From Neurospora intermedia (Eukaryota; Ascomycota; Sordariomycetes; Sordariales; Sordariaceae): 64,000 nucleotides of DNA. The notes beneath the pieces are model-generated. The model saw nothing but the letters and a program-made list of their open reading frames with translations, was not told where the DNA came from and did no database searches. Made by a program: the position numbers and the translations under genes. The DNA lies in the NCBI GenBank assembly GCA_037102815.1, contig BTPP01000011.1, forward strand, positions 806,001-870,000, written 5' to 3'. This document shows, one piece after another, positions 33,187-45,180 of this stretch (its first letter is position 1; the number at the start of each line of letters is the position of its first letter).

Positions 33187-36100
33187 CGTCCCGATCTGGC
33201 CACTCGAGAAGCGTGACCTTGGCTGGGAAGAGTTGAAGCTAGAGGTTTGTCGACTTCTGTTCAACCTCGACAGGGGAAGACGCAAGTAGAAATAAGTACT
33301 AATTACCGAGTACCGCCCAAATCTGCGCTTGCCACTGTTTTAGACGTAAGATGTGGCTGCCAGTTTCGGTTCCTTCTCTTGTCAATCAAATGAAGGAAGG
33401 GAAGTGACTGGACGCAACGAACGAGCATCTCCTTCCTTTTTTTGCCGCGCGACTTCCATCCGAGTCTTGCAAAGGACTTCAAATTAAAGAAACTGCTACA
33501 AGGTGCAGGATGTCTAATGAGGAAGGAGCCATGAAGGTGAAAGTCCACACCATGCGAATTGATGGGGGTATGATCCGAGACTCGGAATGAAGGATCACCT
33601 GGCGTCCGATCATGGCCTTTAGACGAACAGCGAATCTGCTCACACTTTGGATAAAACGGTTGCTAACGATCAACAGTCAGCCATTGCCAGTTTTTGTTAA
33701 TCCCAGGAAGGGTAACGAACTAATGGTTGGGTCAATTAGGCTATATGAAGCATCCGTCTTGTCCTTGACGTTGCGGTCCGGCGGGCCATCCTCCAGGCCG
33801 CCCATCTCTACACTCGGTGCCTGCCGCAACGGTCTTCGGAGCGCTTGGCGATGTGAAGAAAAAGAAGAAAATGAAGGAAGCTACATGTTTTTGTTGACAT
33901 GGATGATTCTCCACATCCAATTGAGTGTTGGTAGATGACAAGCTTCCGCCCAACGATGTAGTGCCATGAACCGAGGCCCAGATGATGTTGGTTGTTGGAG
34001 TGTTGTTGCATCGGATGGGTTGTCGCTAAACGTGGGTAGAGGTATCCCAAGACGCAGCCTAGATGATATTCTATCGCGTCTGCCACACAGATTAGCGTCT
34101 ACGCTGATAGTGCAGTAACCTTTTGCTCTTTAGCAGGGCATTGTGTGCGGGGTTATGGCAACAACAACCGACTTGTCCAGGCATTTTGGACCTTCTGGGC
34201 ATGGGCTCCCGTCTGGATGGTTCTCTCTCTGCTCGCGTTGGTAAGAACATCCATGATGTGTCTGATCTTGGATTTCTTGCACTTCTTTACGACTTCGGTT
34301 TGAACTATGGAAGACCAAGGCTAGCAAACGACCTACAACCAACAAAATAACTCCAAGACACTAATCGATTTGGATGACGGGGAGCCGCATCAAACGGGCA
34401 GTTCCGGTATTCAGATGTCGGCTGTCTCTGGCTTGCTATTTGCATCGATGACCAACCGAACTATTCCTATTCCCCTACGCGGGCAAGTAATTTCACGAGG
34501 TCAGCATCTGCCTCATCGTTCCTATTGGTCCAAGTTGAATATCTTGTTGATGAACACCAATACCTCCATCACTTCACGTCTTGAAGCCCAACAGCAATGA
34601 GGCTTTCGGCATGTGGGCTAGGGCAGAGGCTTGAGGATTCTGAGATAGATATACGAAGACGTCAAGGGACTTCAGGAGATGGTCAAATGTGCTGGGCTTA
34701 ACCATAGCATCTGGACTCCTTCGAGGATAGCGTAAGGAAATCTCCGCTGTTCCGTGCCGTTTTTAGGGCCTTTGCCTTGATTACTACCATCAACCTCAAC
34801 CCAATTTCAACTCCAAAGATATGACCTGCAACGGGCCTCCGAATCCAGCAACATCTTCAGACAAGGTCCTTACGCTACCCCAGGTATGTACCAACCTCTG
34901 GGCCCCGTACACTTCACCAGATCAGACCGATATCGATTCTCAACAGTCCTTCTTCTCATGACATGCCCCTGAGATGGCGTGATGCTCGAGTGATCCAAAG
35001 ACAGCCAAAGGTTGAAAAACGGTACTGTATCGAGACCGTACTTGATTGCCGCCGGGTCCGTGGCACTGCGGGCTTTTTAGTGATGATTAGCGGTAATTGT
35101 TAGTGACTTTAAGTGGAGTCCGGCTTCTGGAAGTTTGCCAACATATTGCAGTAACAGGAGCACTGTTGCTGTCCACTTCGCCTCGTTAGTGTACCATCTT
35201 ATTGCAGTCCCTTTTTCCAAATTCGGCTCTCTGCAACGATCTCCTTCCCACCAGGGGCATCAGCGTCCGAACCATCACATCCCGTCATACTCCTCGTTCA
35301 ACGCCATGACCTGATCCCATACGCATATGCCAGAGTGTGGAATACAGGACTCATAGAGCTCTCACTTGACTGATGACGGTATATTTCCCTCCAGCACATG
35401 ACGATAAATCAGGTTGGTGATCGGTATTATCGTCGCCATGCCCACCTTGGCATTTGGGGCTAGCAACCACACTGCACCCTCTCTCACAACCTTGCGGTTA
35501 TACCTACACCTCAAGGTAAGTGCCCATTCAGGTTGAGCATGCGTACCGCAGTCTTGAGTCAGCTGCGCACAGGTCAAGTTCACGTATGGAAGCGTTCGAG
35601 CGGGAGCCGTTGGTGAATGTATTCCGAGCGTGTTCAATGCAACGGATCCAAGGTATATTGCTAAGGTGAGTTTTCCTTGTCCACAGGACAAGCCTACCTA
35701 CGTACAGTAGGAGAATAAGGGTGAGAAGTAATGGTGGAAAAAGGTAAACAGTGATGGCAGATCTGCAATAACATCATTCGAGGCATATATTTTTCTGCCC
35801 TATCAGTGTTCAGCTGCTAAGATCGGAATCCCGACGGATCTGGGTATTCAAGGAGGGTTCAGCTGAGAAGAAGCGAAAGAACGAAGGCAGTTGAGAAGTT
35901 GCGAGATCTAGAGGCTCTGGACAAGCTCATCAAGTAAAGTATCATTGTAGATGTAGTTGCTCATCAACAAGGTTAATAGCCATCGAGGTGCGATAATTTG
36001 CAAACTGCCAAGGTCCTCTGATCCTATTCTCGTGATAGCTACAGCGAACATTCTCAACAACGATAGTGCAACGAATTATCCGCACCAAGTGCATACCAAT

Positions 36101-36189
36101 AAAAAGAACACAAAAAACTGCACGAACAATGATGAAAAAGGAAAATCGCATGAGATGTGGGAATAAACCAAAAAAAGCAAATCAAATTC
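33187..36189. other. Large intergenic upstream of cellobiose dehydrogenase
   Basis: About 3 kb without a convincing gene. Frames at 33612-33938, 33808-34086 and 35362-35691 lack domains, and the last lacks an ATG. An ATG at 34821 is followed by 18 sense codons and a GTATGT donor, but I could not find a following exon. The dehydrogenase promoter lies at the left end. Confidence 0.4.
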
Positions 36190-36261
36190 TAGCTGCAACT
36201 CGTTTCGATCGAGTGACCTCCGGGTTATGAGCCCGGCGCGCTTCCGCTGCGCCATGCAGCT
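36190..36261 (-). tRNA. Initiator tRNA-Met(CAT)
   Basis: 72 nt, no intron. The acceptor AGCTGCA pairs with TGCAGCT, giving the A1:U72 pair of eukaryotic initiators. The anticodon stem-loop CCGGG-CTCATAA-CCCGG carries three G:C pairs. The T loop ATCGAAA has A at 54 and A at 60 instead of TψC, which is diagnostic for the initiator. A T7 run downstream (36171-36177 on the plus strand as A) fits a pol III terminator. Confidence 0.97.
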
Positions 36262-37020
36262 TGTTTTGCTGTTATTGTTGACAGGGATTTCAGACTCCCA
36301 TACCTATAAGGTCCACCTAGGTTTGTCGGGTCCACCGTCCTTCTTACACCCAACCCGTATCATGGCAGGCCGCGCTAATTCCCGGTCGTGACAAACAAGG
36401 TTCAATAAAGCACAAGACAAAATTAAGGTTCGTGGCTTTGAAAAATTTGCTTCCCAATTGAGTGGTGCAGTTGGTTCGCAGTTGGTTTCCCTAACGTATT
36501 CTAATCGAGTGTCTGCTGAGCAATTGTCGGGAGGTTCAAGTGTTCGATGCGACGGAAGGTGCATTCCGTGATAATGTGCTGATCTGGAGGGTGACACTTT
36601 CGGGCCCGATGGATTGATGACCAGATTCCAGATATGGCAGGGACGAGCAAAGTCCTCGATTACCGTTACTTGCTTCGGTCTACCAGCAGATGCCTGCCAG
36701 ATGTAAAGATTGATCATTTAATCCATTTGGGACAAACCATGTGCTAGGTGTTATGGTATTCAGCATGTATACTCAAATTGAACCTGACACAGAAAATGAT
36801 GCGACTTCAGATCCGGTAGCTAGCATTTTATACTCAGATAATTGCTGACATGCCTGTCCTCCCCCGCAACGGTGCCCTTTTTTTTGACTGCCCGAACAAA
36901 ATTCACCAAACACTTCAATTGGTAGAAGTAACATTTGGAAAAAAAGAACAAGCGCTTCATCATGGCAAATGAGAGCGAATGTACATTTCAAACACTGGAA
37001 TAGATCACCACCCGCCTCGC
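36262..37020. other. Intergenic between tRNA-iMet and xylanase 3' end
   Basis: No gene supported; a 137-codon minus-strand frame at 36304-36717 has no recognisable content. Confidence 0.4.
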
Positions 37021-38148
37021 TTACTGAAGAGCCTGGACAATAGAGTTGTACGCAGCCTTAGGGTTCCAGTTGGCATCGAAAAGGAGCGGGTTGCCATTGG
37101 GTCTCCACGAGTCCTGCGAGCAATAGTCAGCATCGTCGTCTGTACCAAAAAGTAGTCGCCAGATGACAAGCACTTACCGAATCACGAACACCCCAAACAG
37201 TGATACCGACACACTTGGACTCGTTCAAGCATCCCTTGGTGATAGTAGCATAATCACCGGCATTGTTACCCTGGATATCGAGCTCTGTAACAGCAACCTC
37301 CTTTACATTGGCAGTAGCAAGCGCTTTAATAGCAGCGGCGAGGTTGTTGCCGCCCCCAGCGTTGATGTGGCCCTGAGTACCAATGCCGTCGATAGGCACG
37401 CCGGCGGCGACCCACTTGTTGACGTGCTGGATCATGCCCGTGGTTACCTTGGCGTAGTTGGGGCTGTCGAGGTTGTAGTCGTTGATGTACAACTTGGCGT
37501 TCGGGTCAGCTGCCCGGGCTGCCTTGAAGGCAATCGAGACCATGTCTTCGCCGAGGACTTGGTAGAAGATGCTGTTGCGGAGGGAGCCGTCTTCGTTGAA
37601 GATTTCGTTGGCGACGTCCTGTCGGTAAGATCATGTCCAGTCAGCGATCACGCCCACACTTTGACGGGTAACTATGAGTGCAGGTAACTTACGTAGCCAT
37701 AGATCTTGCCCTTGTAGCGGGTCATGACAGTGGTGATGTGTTCCTGGAGAACCGTGGTCAACTGGCCTTTGTCGCGGATGTTGTTGACCCACCCGGCAAG
37801 CTGCGAGTGCCAGAGGAAGGTGTGGCCACGGATGGTCTTGTTGTTGGCGGTAGCCCAGTTGACGAGGTAGTCGGCCTGACCAAAATTATACTGGCCCCTC
37901 TGGGGTTGAATGCTATCCCACTTCATGCTATTCTCAGGCGTGACCTGGCCGAAGTTCTTCTGCAAAATGACCGCGTTTTTGCCCGAGGTGAGACGGCCCT
38001 GGTCGGTGCAGGCACCGAAGTAGAGCTTGCCCTTGGCCTTCATTAGAGCGTCGATGCTCTGGCTGGCCTGACGAGCCTCCAAGTTGTCGGGGGTGGGTGC
38101 TGCCATGGCCGCCAGAGGCGCCAACAGCATCATGAGACTGGCCTTCAT
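37021..38148 (-). CDS. GH10 endo-beta-1,4-xylanase, secreted
   Basis: Exons 37693..38148, 37178..37618 and 37021..37113; introns 74 and 64 nt; 329 aa. The signal peptide [18 protein letters not shown] precedes a short pro-region ending EAR. The catalytic barrel shows [41 protein letters not shown], the acid/base Glu in [44 protein letters not shown] and the nucleophile Glu in [11 protein letters not shown], then [15 protein letters not shown]. Residues before the acid/base differ from the usual WDVVNE (Tyr for Trp, Ala for Val). It lacks a CBM1. It hydrolyses internal xylan bonds outside the cell. Likely induced by the xylanase regulator (see motifs upstream) and functionally allied to the dehydrogenase 4 kb away. 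Confidence 0.97.
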
Positions 38149-38261
38149 GGTGAAGAGATCTGAACCTGTGAACCGAGAGGATTGATAAGGCTTGGGAATT
38201 CGATGGAAAGGATGCTTCGTCTAACGTTCAGCTCCTGACTTCAGCACCGGCGAGGCAACGC

Positions 38262-38269
38262 CTTTAAAT
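38262..38269 (-). promoter_or_regulatory. TATA-like box of the xylanase gene
   Basis: TATTTAAA on the minus strand about 115 nt upstream of the xylanase ATG; fits a core promoter. Confidence 0.45.
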
Positions 38270-38606
38270 ACATCACTTTGGTTAATGCCAAGCTAGCTTC
38301 TACATCTCAAACGACCATGCTAGCCGCCTCATGGGGAAACTTCTGGTCTTCCAGCTTGGCGATAACTTGAAGCTCATTGGACCGGCTGATATGGACGACG
38401 GCCGTGTCACATCTGGTCTCCTGGCATCGTCTTTTTTGTTTCTTCCGCGGACCTGTTTGTCAATGCTCAAGATGTTCTCCAACGAAATTCGATGTTCGGC
38501 CGCGTCAACTGATGCGTTTAAAGTCTATGCGTCTACGGGGCCCCGCAGAAAGAAACGCCGCCAATCGGTCAAGTATACTCCATCGAGTATAAGAATGACC
38601 TCCAGT

Positions 38607-38646
38607 TTTAGCCGGGTGTTTCAGGGGTAGTCGAAATCCGGTTAAA
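38607..38646. promoter_or_regulatory. Inverted pair of candidate XlnR/XLR-1 sites
   Basis: GGCTAAA on the minus strand (38607-38613), the published consensus of Aspergillus XlnR, and GGTTAAA on the plus strand (38640-38646), 26 nt apart in opposite orientation. They lie about 460-500 nt upstream of the xylanase start. Function is inference. Confidence 0.35.
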
Positions 38647-41570
38647 CGCTGTAGCTTGAAATCGAATGCCACCTCACTTTTGTAATATGTTTATAATCTC
38701 CCTCTGATTGATCTTTGTCAGTAATACTGCTCAGAGGGAAGTTGCCCCATGACGTTCCGTCACTTTCTCATGCGCGCCAATGGAGGGAGCGCTGTCGATG
38801 ACTGCGACGTTCACTAACACCGATTCTCGGGGCAATTGGGAGCTCATAAGAAAGTCGATGCCAAGGGTGTTTCATCGGGGTTTCCATCTCCGCCCCCCGG
38901 AAAGAGTAAAGGGGATTTCGCAACACGGGTACACGTCACCGCCTGAAGTCGCCGACTGCTTTTCTTCCATGCGTATTTCTAGGACAACAGTAGCTAGCCG
39001 TCACCTCTGTAGCACCATATATGCTTAAGGAAAATTGGATAGTCGAAGACGCCTTACGAAGCGCGACCGAAGTAGAAATGTTGAGAGATTAGTTGGATTA
39101 GCGAAATAGTATTTTTTTCAGTGGCACCTTGATCATGCTTGGAGGCCAGTTTCGAGTTCAGGAATTGAACGATGACAAGCTCTCTCAGAGCCCAAATTCA
39201 GAGTTGGTGTCATGTTGACTTTTCTCCTACTCAATGAAGCTCGGAGATGGGGTTGCTGGCGGGGTTTTGAAGAGTGCAACAACACTTGTAAGTCTCCGAA
39301 CCTTGGCAAATCGGGAAACATTCTCGGGGGAAACAGTGGAGTGGAAGCCGGCCGGTGAGACGGGCACGGACGCATTCGACCCCACAGGTTTGTGGGGCTA
39401 CGTCGGGACGGGACTCCAAGGCCCGGGCCGAGGCCGGAGTGGGGTCCGGAGCCCCGAAGCCAGATCGAACGAAGTTCCTAGAGATAATGCAAGCTAGACT
39501 GAGACCAAAGACAGCGAAATAAAAACAGAAAAAAAAAAGGGGGGGGGGGGGGGGGGGGGGGGGGGATGGGGTGAAATTGAGCTAAGGAACACGATCGCAA
39601 GGAACAAAATAAGTGGCGATTCTTCGTACTTTTGGCATGAATCTCAACGTGAACAAAGGGGAAGTCCTTGTCAACATGTTCATTCGTAAGGTGCGAGGTC
39701 CCGTGTTGTCTGTCTTGGCAACAATTTTGAGTGCTGAACATGTTAGTACCAGACCTTTCAGCACTTACAAGCGAAGAGATAGGTGACCGGCGATGACCGA
39801 CCAAGTGACCAGAAATCTAAGGGATGTGGGGGAGCATTGGAATGACGGAATGAGGGTGTGAGAGGGATTCGCGCAAGAAGGGGGGGCAGGTCTTCCATTT
39901 CTTTCCTCTTTTAGGTCTTGGGTGGTCTTGGGTGCGACATTAGAGTGACACTGATCTCTTCCAAGGCGTCCATTGTTGGAGAGGTGGTCGCCGGTCCGAA
40001 CACATCATCATCTCAAGTACAATCTCGTCTCCTTTTTAATACTTCGTAAAGACCTCTGATTTCGTTTCCTTCATGCTTCCTTTGGTTGCAATGGTAACCG
40101 TGGTGAGAGGATCAACTCCTTTTCGCTTGATTCGTCTTGGATGTTGCGACACAACATCGATTGATAACTGTGATATCAGCAAGGATGACAGGCCGACACG
40201 AAACGGGCTATTGCTGAAGTATTCATAAGTGTTGCCTGGACGAGCAGTGTACTTGGGAAGCGGCGGTCAATATTGGTGACGGTAGTAATGGTTTATCACA
40301 GGGTGTTCCTTGACCTGGTCGATTATTCTCAGCTGGGATGAATGAAGATGGGAAATCAAAGGAGATGACTGGAGGTGCGGTGTTGGAGGATCAAATAATT
40401 GCGCAGGCAGAAGCAATGAATGGCACATGCAGGGCATCCATCACCTGCTGTCACCTGGCAGGCATCCCTTCTTCTCCAGAGGTTCGCTGTGTACAAGTCT
40501 TGGCCGCCACCTGGCCGTTCTGGGCTCAATCATGCACCCACGGCAGCCCAGAAATGTAGCGACCACCGGCAGGGCTTCCGGCAGAGATTGGGCATGTCAG
40601 CGTGAGGCTCTTGGTCGACAGATGGTGGACAGAATCAATCTCGCTGACGGGGCATTCTGGAATGAAATTGGAAAGGCAAGGTTCCTAACCTTTCCCACCG
40701 GCCGTTGCGGTTACGGGTACGCTATTCCGGTGCTAACAATGCTGGGGCACCCCTACCACAGCAGCTGACGCGCCGGGAATCGAGACCGGGAGCGACGGGG
40801 ACAGTTCGCCAGCTTCGACCAACTGGAAGCTTTACCGCTTTGTGCACGCTTGTTGCCCGTTGGCTGGCCCCATAACCCGGGGCTGTCGCTCGCCCATCAT
40901 GTCCCCTTCCTGTACGACCTCTGCCCTGAAAGTGGAAAGCCCAGACTCCAGCAGCGACGGGACTCCAGAACGACCTGACATCCAGCAGCAACGGCCGCCC
41001 TACCCGACCGAACCTCACCCGCCGCCCTCTCCCGGCGCGACGGGTCACGGAGCACCGCACACAACGTCCCATCCAACGGGCCACAACGGGCCAACATCCA
41101 GCGCCACGTGTTGGCGGCGGGGAAACTCCTCCAGTGGCAATCCAACGAGAAACGAGCAACGAGTAGCCCAGCACTCCATCAATCAGTCAGCATCCAGTCA
41201 GCAGCAGACAGGGACAAGCGTTGGTTTTGCGGTTGGCCGTTTGTGCTTCCATCCAACAACATATCTCGCCAGCCAGCTCGCGCGCGACGCCGACGCTGAC
41301 GCCCATCGGCCACCTCCGCGAACGGGAAGATCGCCCCGAGAACCAGGAAACACCCCCACAGCCTATCGAGGATCAGCAATCGCGCCATTCAGTAACCGAC
41401 GCCGTCCGAGTCGTCATCACCGAGTCCCGCGTCTCGACGGCTGAGAGGCGTCGCCGAAAAGATACGGGTGTTGCGGTGCGACACGACATTCGGTCCAAGT
41501 GGAAGTCAACAGTCGTTGATCGTCAAAAGAGAAGGGGGCGGAAAAATAGCGAGCGCGGGAACACGTGGAA
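38647..41570. other. Long intergenic with G homopolymer and GC-rich leader
   Basis: Nearly 3 kb. The G27 tract at 39539-39565 is listed separately. The GC-rich part from 40750 onward carries long overlapping frames in several frames and both strands, with Gln/Ser/Pro-biased translations. This is most simply the promoter and 5' leader of the methyltransferase gene. Confidence 0.4.
39528..39565. repeat. A11-G27 homopolymer tract
   Basis: Eleven A (39528-39538) directly followed by 27 uninterrupted G (39539-39565). Such runs are hypermutable and can form G-quadruplex. The exact length may be a sequencing artefact. Confidence 0.85.
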
Positions 41571-44192
41571 ATGTCTGAAGCTCCGGGGGGAGAGGGGAAG
41601 GGGGAATGGAAGGGAAAGGGGAAGCGACCACACCAAGCCGATCATTACAACCAAGAACCACCGAGTCCAGCGCTCAATCAGCCGACCCAGCAGCAACAGA
41701 ACCGCCAGTATCCTTCATATCAATCGCCGCCGCCGCCACCACCACCACCACCATTACCACGAGCACCATCACAACATTCGCGATCAAGTACTTTGCAATC
41801 GCCATTACAATCGCCGTCGCCGGTTCTATTCCCGTTGTCATCTTCGTTGCCAAACTTGTCAGCTTTGGCCTCCAAACCGGCTCCACAACCGGCCCCAGTA
41901 CCAGAGCGAACACAGACGTACCCGACGCAACTACCAACAGGACTAGCAAGCGCATCACCAACACGAACAACGACGCGACTACCAACACCAGCTTCTCCAT
42001 TGCCCTTGCCGCCACGGCCACTGACACAACCGACACGCTCAAAGACTGCGCCAAGTGTCCCCGGCGACGTTTCATGCTTCCGACACACCCATCAATCCCA
42101 CGAGCCCTTCCGCAACGGCAAGGCCACTGGAGCCGCCATATCACCAGAACAGCAACAGCAACCGTCAACATCAGTCGCGTCAGCTTCATCCTCAGCAACA
42201 CATCCGTCATCGTTGTACGTGTACACGCCCGTTTCCGAATCAGCGGTGTCAACTTCGTCGTATGTGACGGCGGCTACAGGTCTCGAGGATCTACCGTCGA
42301 ACGACCCAAATTTCGCCCGCCATGTCGCGAATAACGATCCGGAAATGGAGACCTTGCTGTCAGGTGACCATATCAATAGCGGGCAAGATTCAGCTGGGCT
42401 GAGTGTAAGTGAGCAAATGGTAATTTTTCCAGGACTTCCCTCACGGATGAAAAGATCATGGCGGCGCAGGAGTTAGCAAGTGCTGGTAGCGGACCTGAAC
42501 GGGAAGCGGCTCAACGAACGCGGCACAAAGCAAGGACGGGTGCTGAACATATACTCGCGAGAACCAGGTGGACTCCGACGCAGACTCGGCTATGGGCGAC
42601 ATAACAGGGGCGTAAGTGGAAACAGTCCTTTTTTCTTGCAGCGCTCTCCCACATATCCTTCCCTCCCCTGAAGGTTTCACTACTGGCGGGAAGTGAACGG
42701 CTATCTGACAGTTTTGCCTTTTTTTTGTGCGCCCCGCTCTTACAGGCTGTCGACATCCTCGTTACGATCCAGCATTTACAACTACATTGAAGAACATGGG
42801 AGGACGTTCCACAGGTACAAGCAGGGCAGTAAGTGTCTCGGGTGCAACCTTTCACGTGGACGGGAACTGACCTTGAACCGGCAGAGTACTGGATGCCCAA
42901 TGACAAAGTTAGTGTTACGTTTGGCCTTTTCTTGAGGGTTACGTATGGGAGCTGACCGTGGGATTTTACGTGGAAAAAAGATTGAGCAGGACCGATTGGG
43001 TGAGTTTTTACGGACGAGATCACCGAGGGTCGGATTCATGGTTTCGGAATATTAACACCCCTTGCTGGTAGATCTACAACATGCCGTGTTTATGCGCATG
43101 CTGAAGGGGAAGTTTGGGTTAGCGCCAGTCACAAATCCACAGTCAGTCCTCGACATTGGCACAGGTAAGGCTTGTTCAGGCCAGATTGGACGAAATCCCA
43201 CTAACGAAGATCAATAGGGACTGGTATATGGGCCATTGAGTATGGTAAGCAAGAGAAATACAATGAGGCTTCGAGCCCTGTACGACTAACTATTTGTGTC
43301 TTTAGCGATACAAAATCCAGCGGCTCATGTAGTTGGGACTGATCTAAGTCCTATACAGCCCGAGTAGTAAGTAGTTACCCATGGCTGTTTGTTCAAACAT
43401 GGGCATGCGGTCGGAGCCTCGGATCACCGTCAACAGGCTAACCAACTCCTTTCACCAATTAGTGTACCTCCCAATTGCCATTTTGAGATCGATGACGCCG
43501 AGGATGAGTGGATTTTCTCGCAACAGTTCGACTACGTCCACGTCCGCCTGCTGTTCCACGCCTTCAGCTCACACAAAGAGGTTATGATGTCGGCCTTTCG
43601 GCAATTGAACCCCGGCGGCTGGATGGAGTGGCAGGACTACTATCCCCACATACAATCCGTCGACGGCAGCATCGCTGGCACCGCCCTTGAGCGCTGGTCA
43701 CGGATGTACATTGAGGGCGGTCAACGACTTGGGAGAGACATGCTTGCACCGAGAAGGTACAAGCAGTGGATGGAAGAAGCCGGGTTTATCAACGTGGTTG
43801 AGGAGAAGCTCGTGATACCAGGGAACCCGTGGCCTAAAGGGAAGGAGCAAAAGGTGACGGGCGTGTGGCAGATGACCAACTTTCTTGAGGGGCTGCATGC
43901 TGTGAGCATGACTATTTTCACAAAGGGGTTGGGCATGTCGCCAGAAGAGGTGGAGGTATTTTTGGTGGACGTGAGAAAGGATATCAGGAATCTGCGGATA
44001 CATTTCTACTTTTTGACGTAAGTCCTCCTTTTTCCTTTCGCCTTGAATCTCGTCTGTTCCTTAGAGCTACCAGGGTTGAGCTAAGCACCCGATACTGACA
44101 TCATCATGTCCAGATACTTTGTGTATGGACAGAAACCACCGATATCCAATTACGCACGATCAGTCCGGTCATCACGGTCGGCGGCTACATAA
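41571..44192 (+). CDS. LaeA-like SAM-dependent methyltransferase with long disordered N terminus
   Basis: Ten exons: 41571..42404, 42568..42611, 42746..42828, 42885..42907, 42981..42999, 43072..43164, 43218..43244, 43306..43366, 43463..44017, 44114..44192; 605 aa, all phases consistent. Residues 1-278 are low complexity (Pro, Gln, Ser, Thr runs, including PPPPPPPPP). The methyltransferase part begins VDSDADSAMGD, then SSIYNYIEEHGRTFHRYKQG, YWMPNDKIEQDRLDLQHAVF, the SAM motif VLDIGTGTGIWAIEYA, VVGTDLSPIQPEYVPPNCHF, and the post motif HAFSSHKEVMMSAFRQLNPG. These features match the LaeA-like group of fungal regulators and secondary-metabolism methyltransferases. Substrate unknown. No biosynthetic core gene lies nearby in this window. 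Exons 4, 5 and 7 are only 23, 19 and 27 nt. Confidence 0.87.
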
Positions 44193-45148
44193 AAAGAGAG
44201 ATGACGCAAGGTTGCACAGCAAACAGTCGGAGAGTTGAGCATGGATGGGGGATATAGAGGGGCAAAACAACATGGATGGGCGGGTTTTTGAAACACTTTT
44301 TGGACATTCGTTGAAGTCAGATATCATACCAGGCAGGGCCGGGAAACACCAAGCAAGCGAGCGTGTCATTCTGTCCTTTTATGGCAGAACTCAGCACTTG
44401 ATACCACTATATACCGCGGAACAACGACTTTCGGGTTTTTGGGGAGGTCAAAGAAGGAGGAACCTTGAAATCAAACAAGAATATTTCTGGGACCATACTT
44501 ACCATTCATCCAGTCCTATCCTTTTCCGTGATTTTCCTATGACGGCGGCTTTCCAGCGACTAACCGTCAATGATTATACCACACAGTCACTAATGCTTCC
44601 GCAACGGCCGACGGCGACCAGGATGAGGCAAGCATGAAACATTATGCGTTTTGGACTTATCAAAGGTGCCAAGATGGTAAGAGGGCCGAGTGACGCCCAT
44701 TTGTAAACTTGGCGTTATATGTGGAAGCATTGGCATGAGAAATAATAAGTAGATGAGTCGATGGCGCTGATATCATAGGAGCTATGCTTGATCTTTGTGG
44801 CGTGTCTGGGGGTTGTTGTCAATACGACCGCCCCTATACTTTGTATGCATTTAAAGGAATCGATGCCCCCTCGAATGGAGAAGCAGGTGGAGAGGCGTGT
44901 TGGGGGGTAGAAAGCCGAATTGACATGGCATCAAGATGCCAAAATGCAAGAAATCATTTCAAAATGTTACTCAACATCGAGATGATCTTAGACAAGATCG
45001 AGATGATGGCGAGCGAGGGGAGTGAAGGAACCGTTGGAGGTCCTTTGGGGGAAACTGAAGCTCAAAGCACCAGACGCACGTGGGGGGGAAGGAACTGAAG
45101 CACGAAATGGGAAATCCTTGAGAGGCTCCACCAGCGGTTGATTGTGAT

Positions 45149-45180
45149 CCCCCCCGGCCCCCCCCCCCCCCCCCCCCCCC
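45149..45180. repeat. C7-GG-C23 homopolymer tract
   Basis: Seven C, two G, then 23 C. On the other strand this is a long G run, like the G27 tract 5.6 kb upstream. The two tracts bracket the methyltransferase gene in opposite strand sense. Confidence 0.85.

Noticed and set aside
34821-34880. ATG followed by 18 codons and a GTATGT donor
   Set aside because: No downstream exon with a consistent frame could be found.
35362-35691. A 109-codon minus-strand frame
   Set aside because: No ATG start and no recognisable content.
39528-39565. A/G tract considered as a telomere-like repeat
   Set aside because: It is a homopolymer run, not TTAGGG units.
40842-41444. A 200-codon plus-strand frame upstream of the methyltransferase
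   Set aside because: It overlaps other long frames on both strands in a GC-rich, Pro/Ser/Gln-biased leader region and shows no domain. Best explained as non-coding leader.
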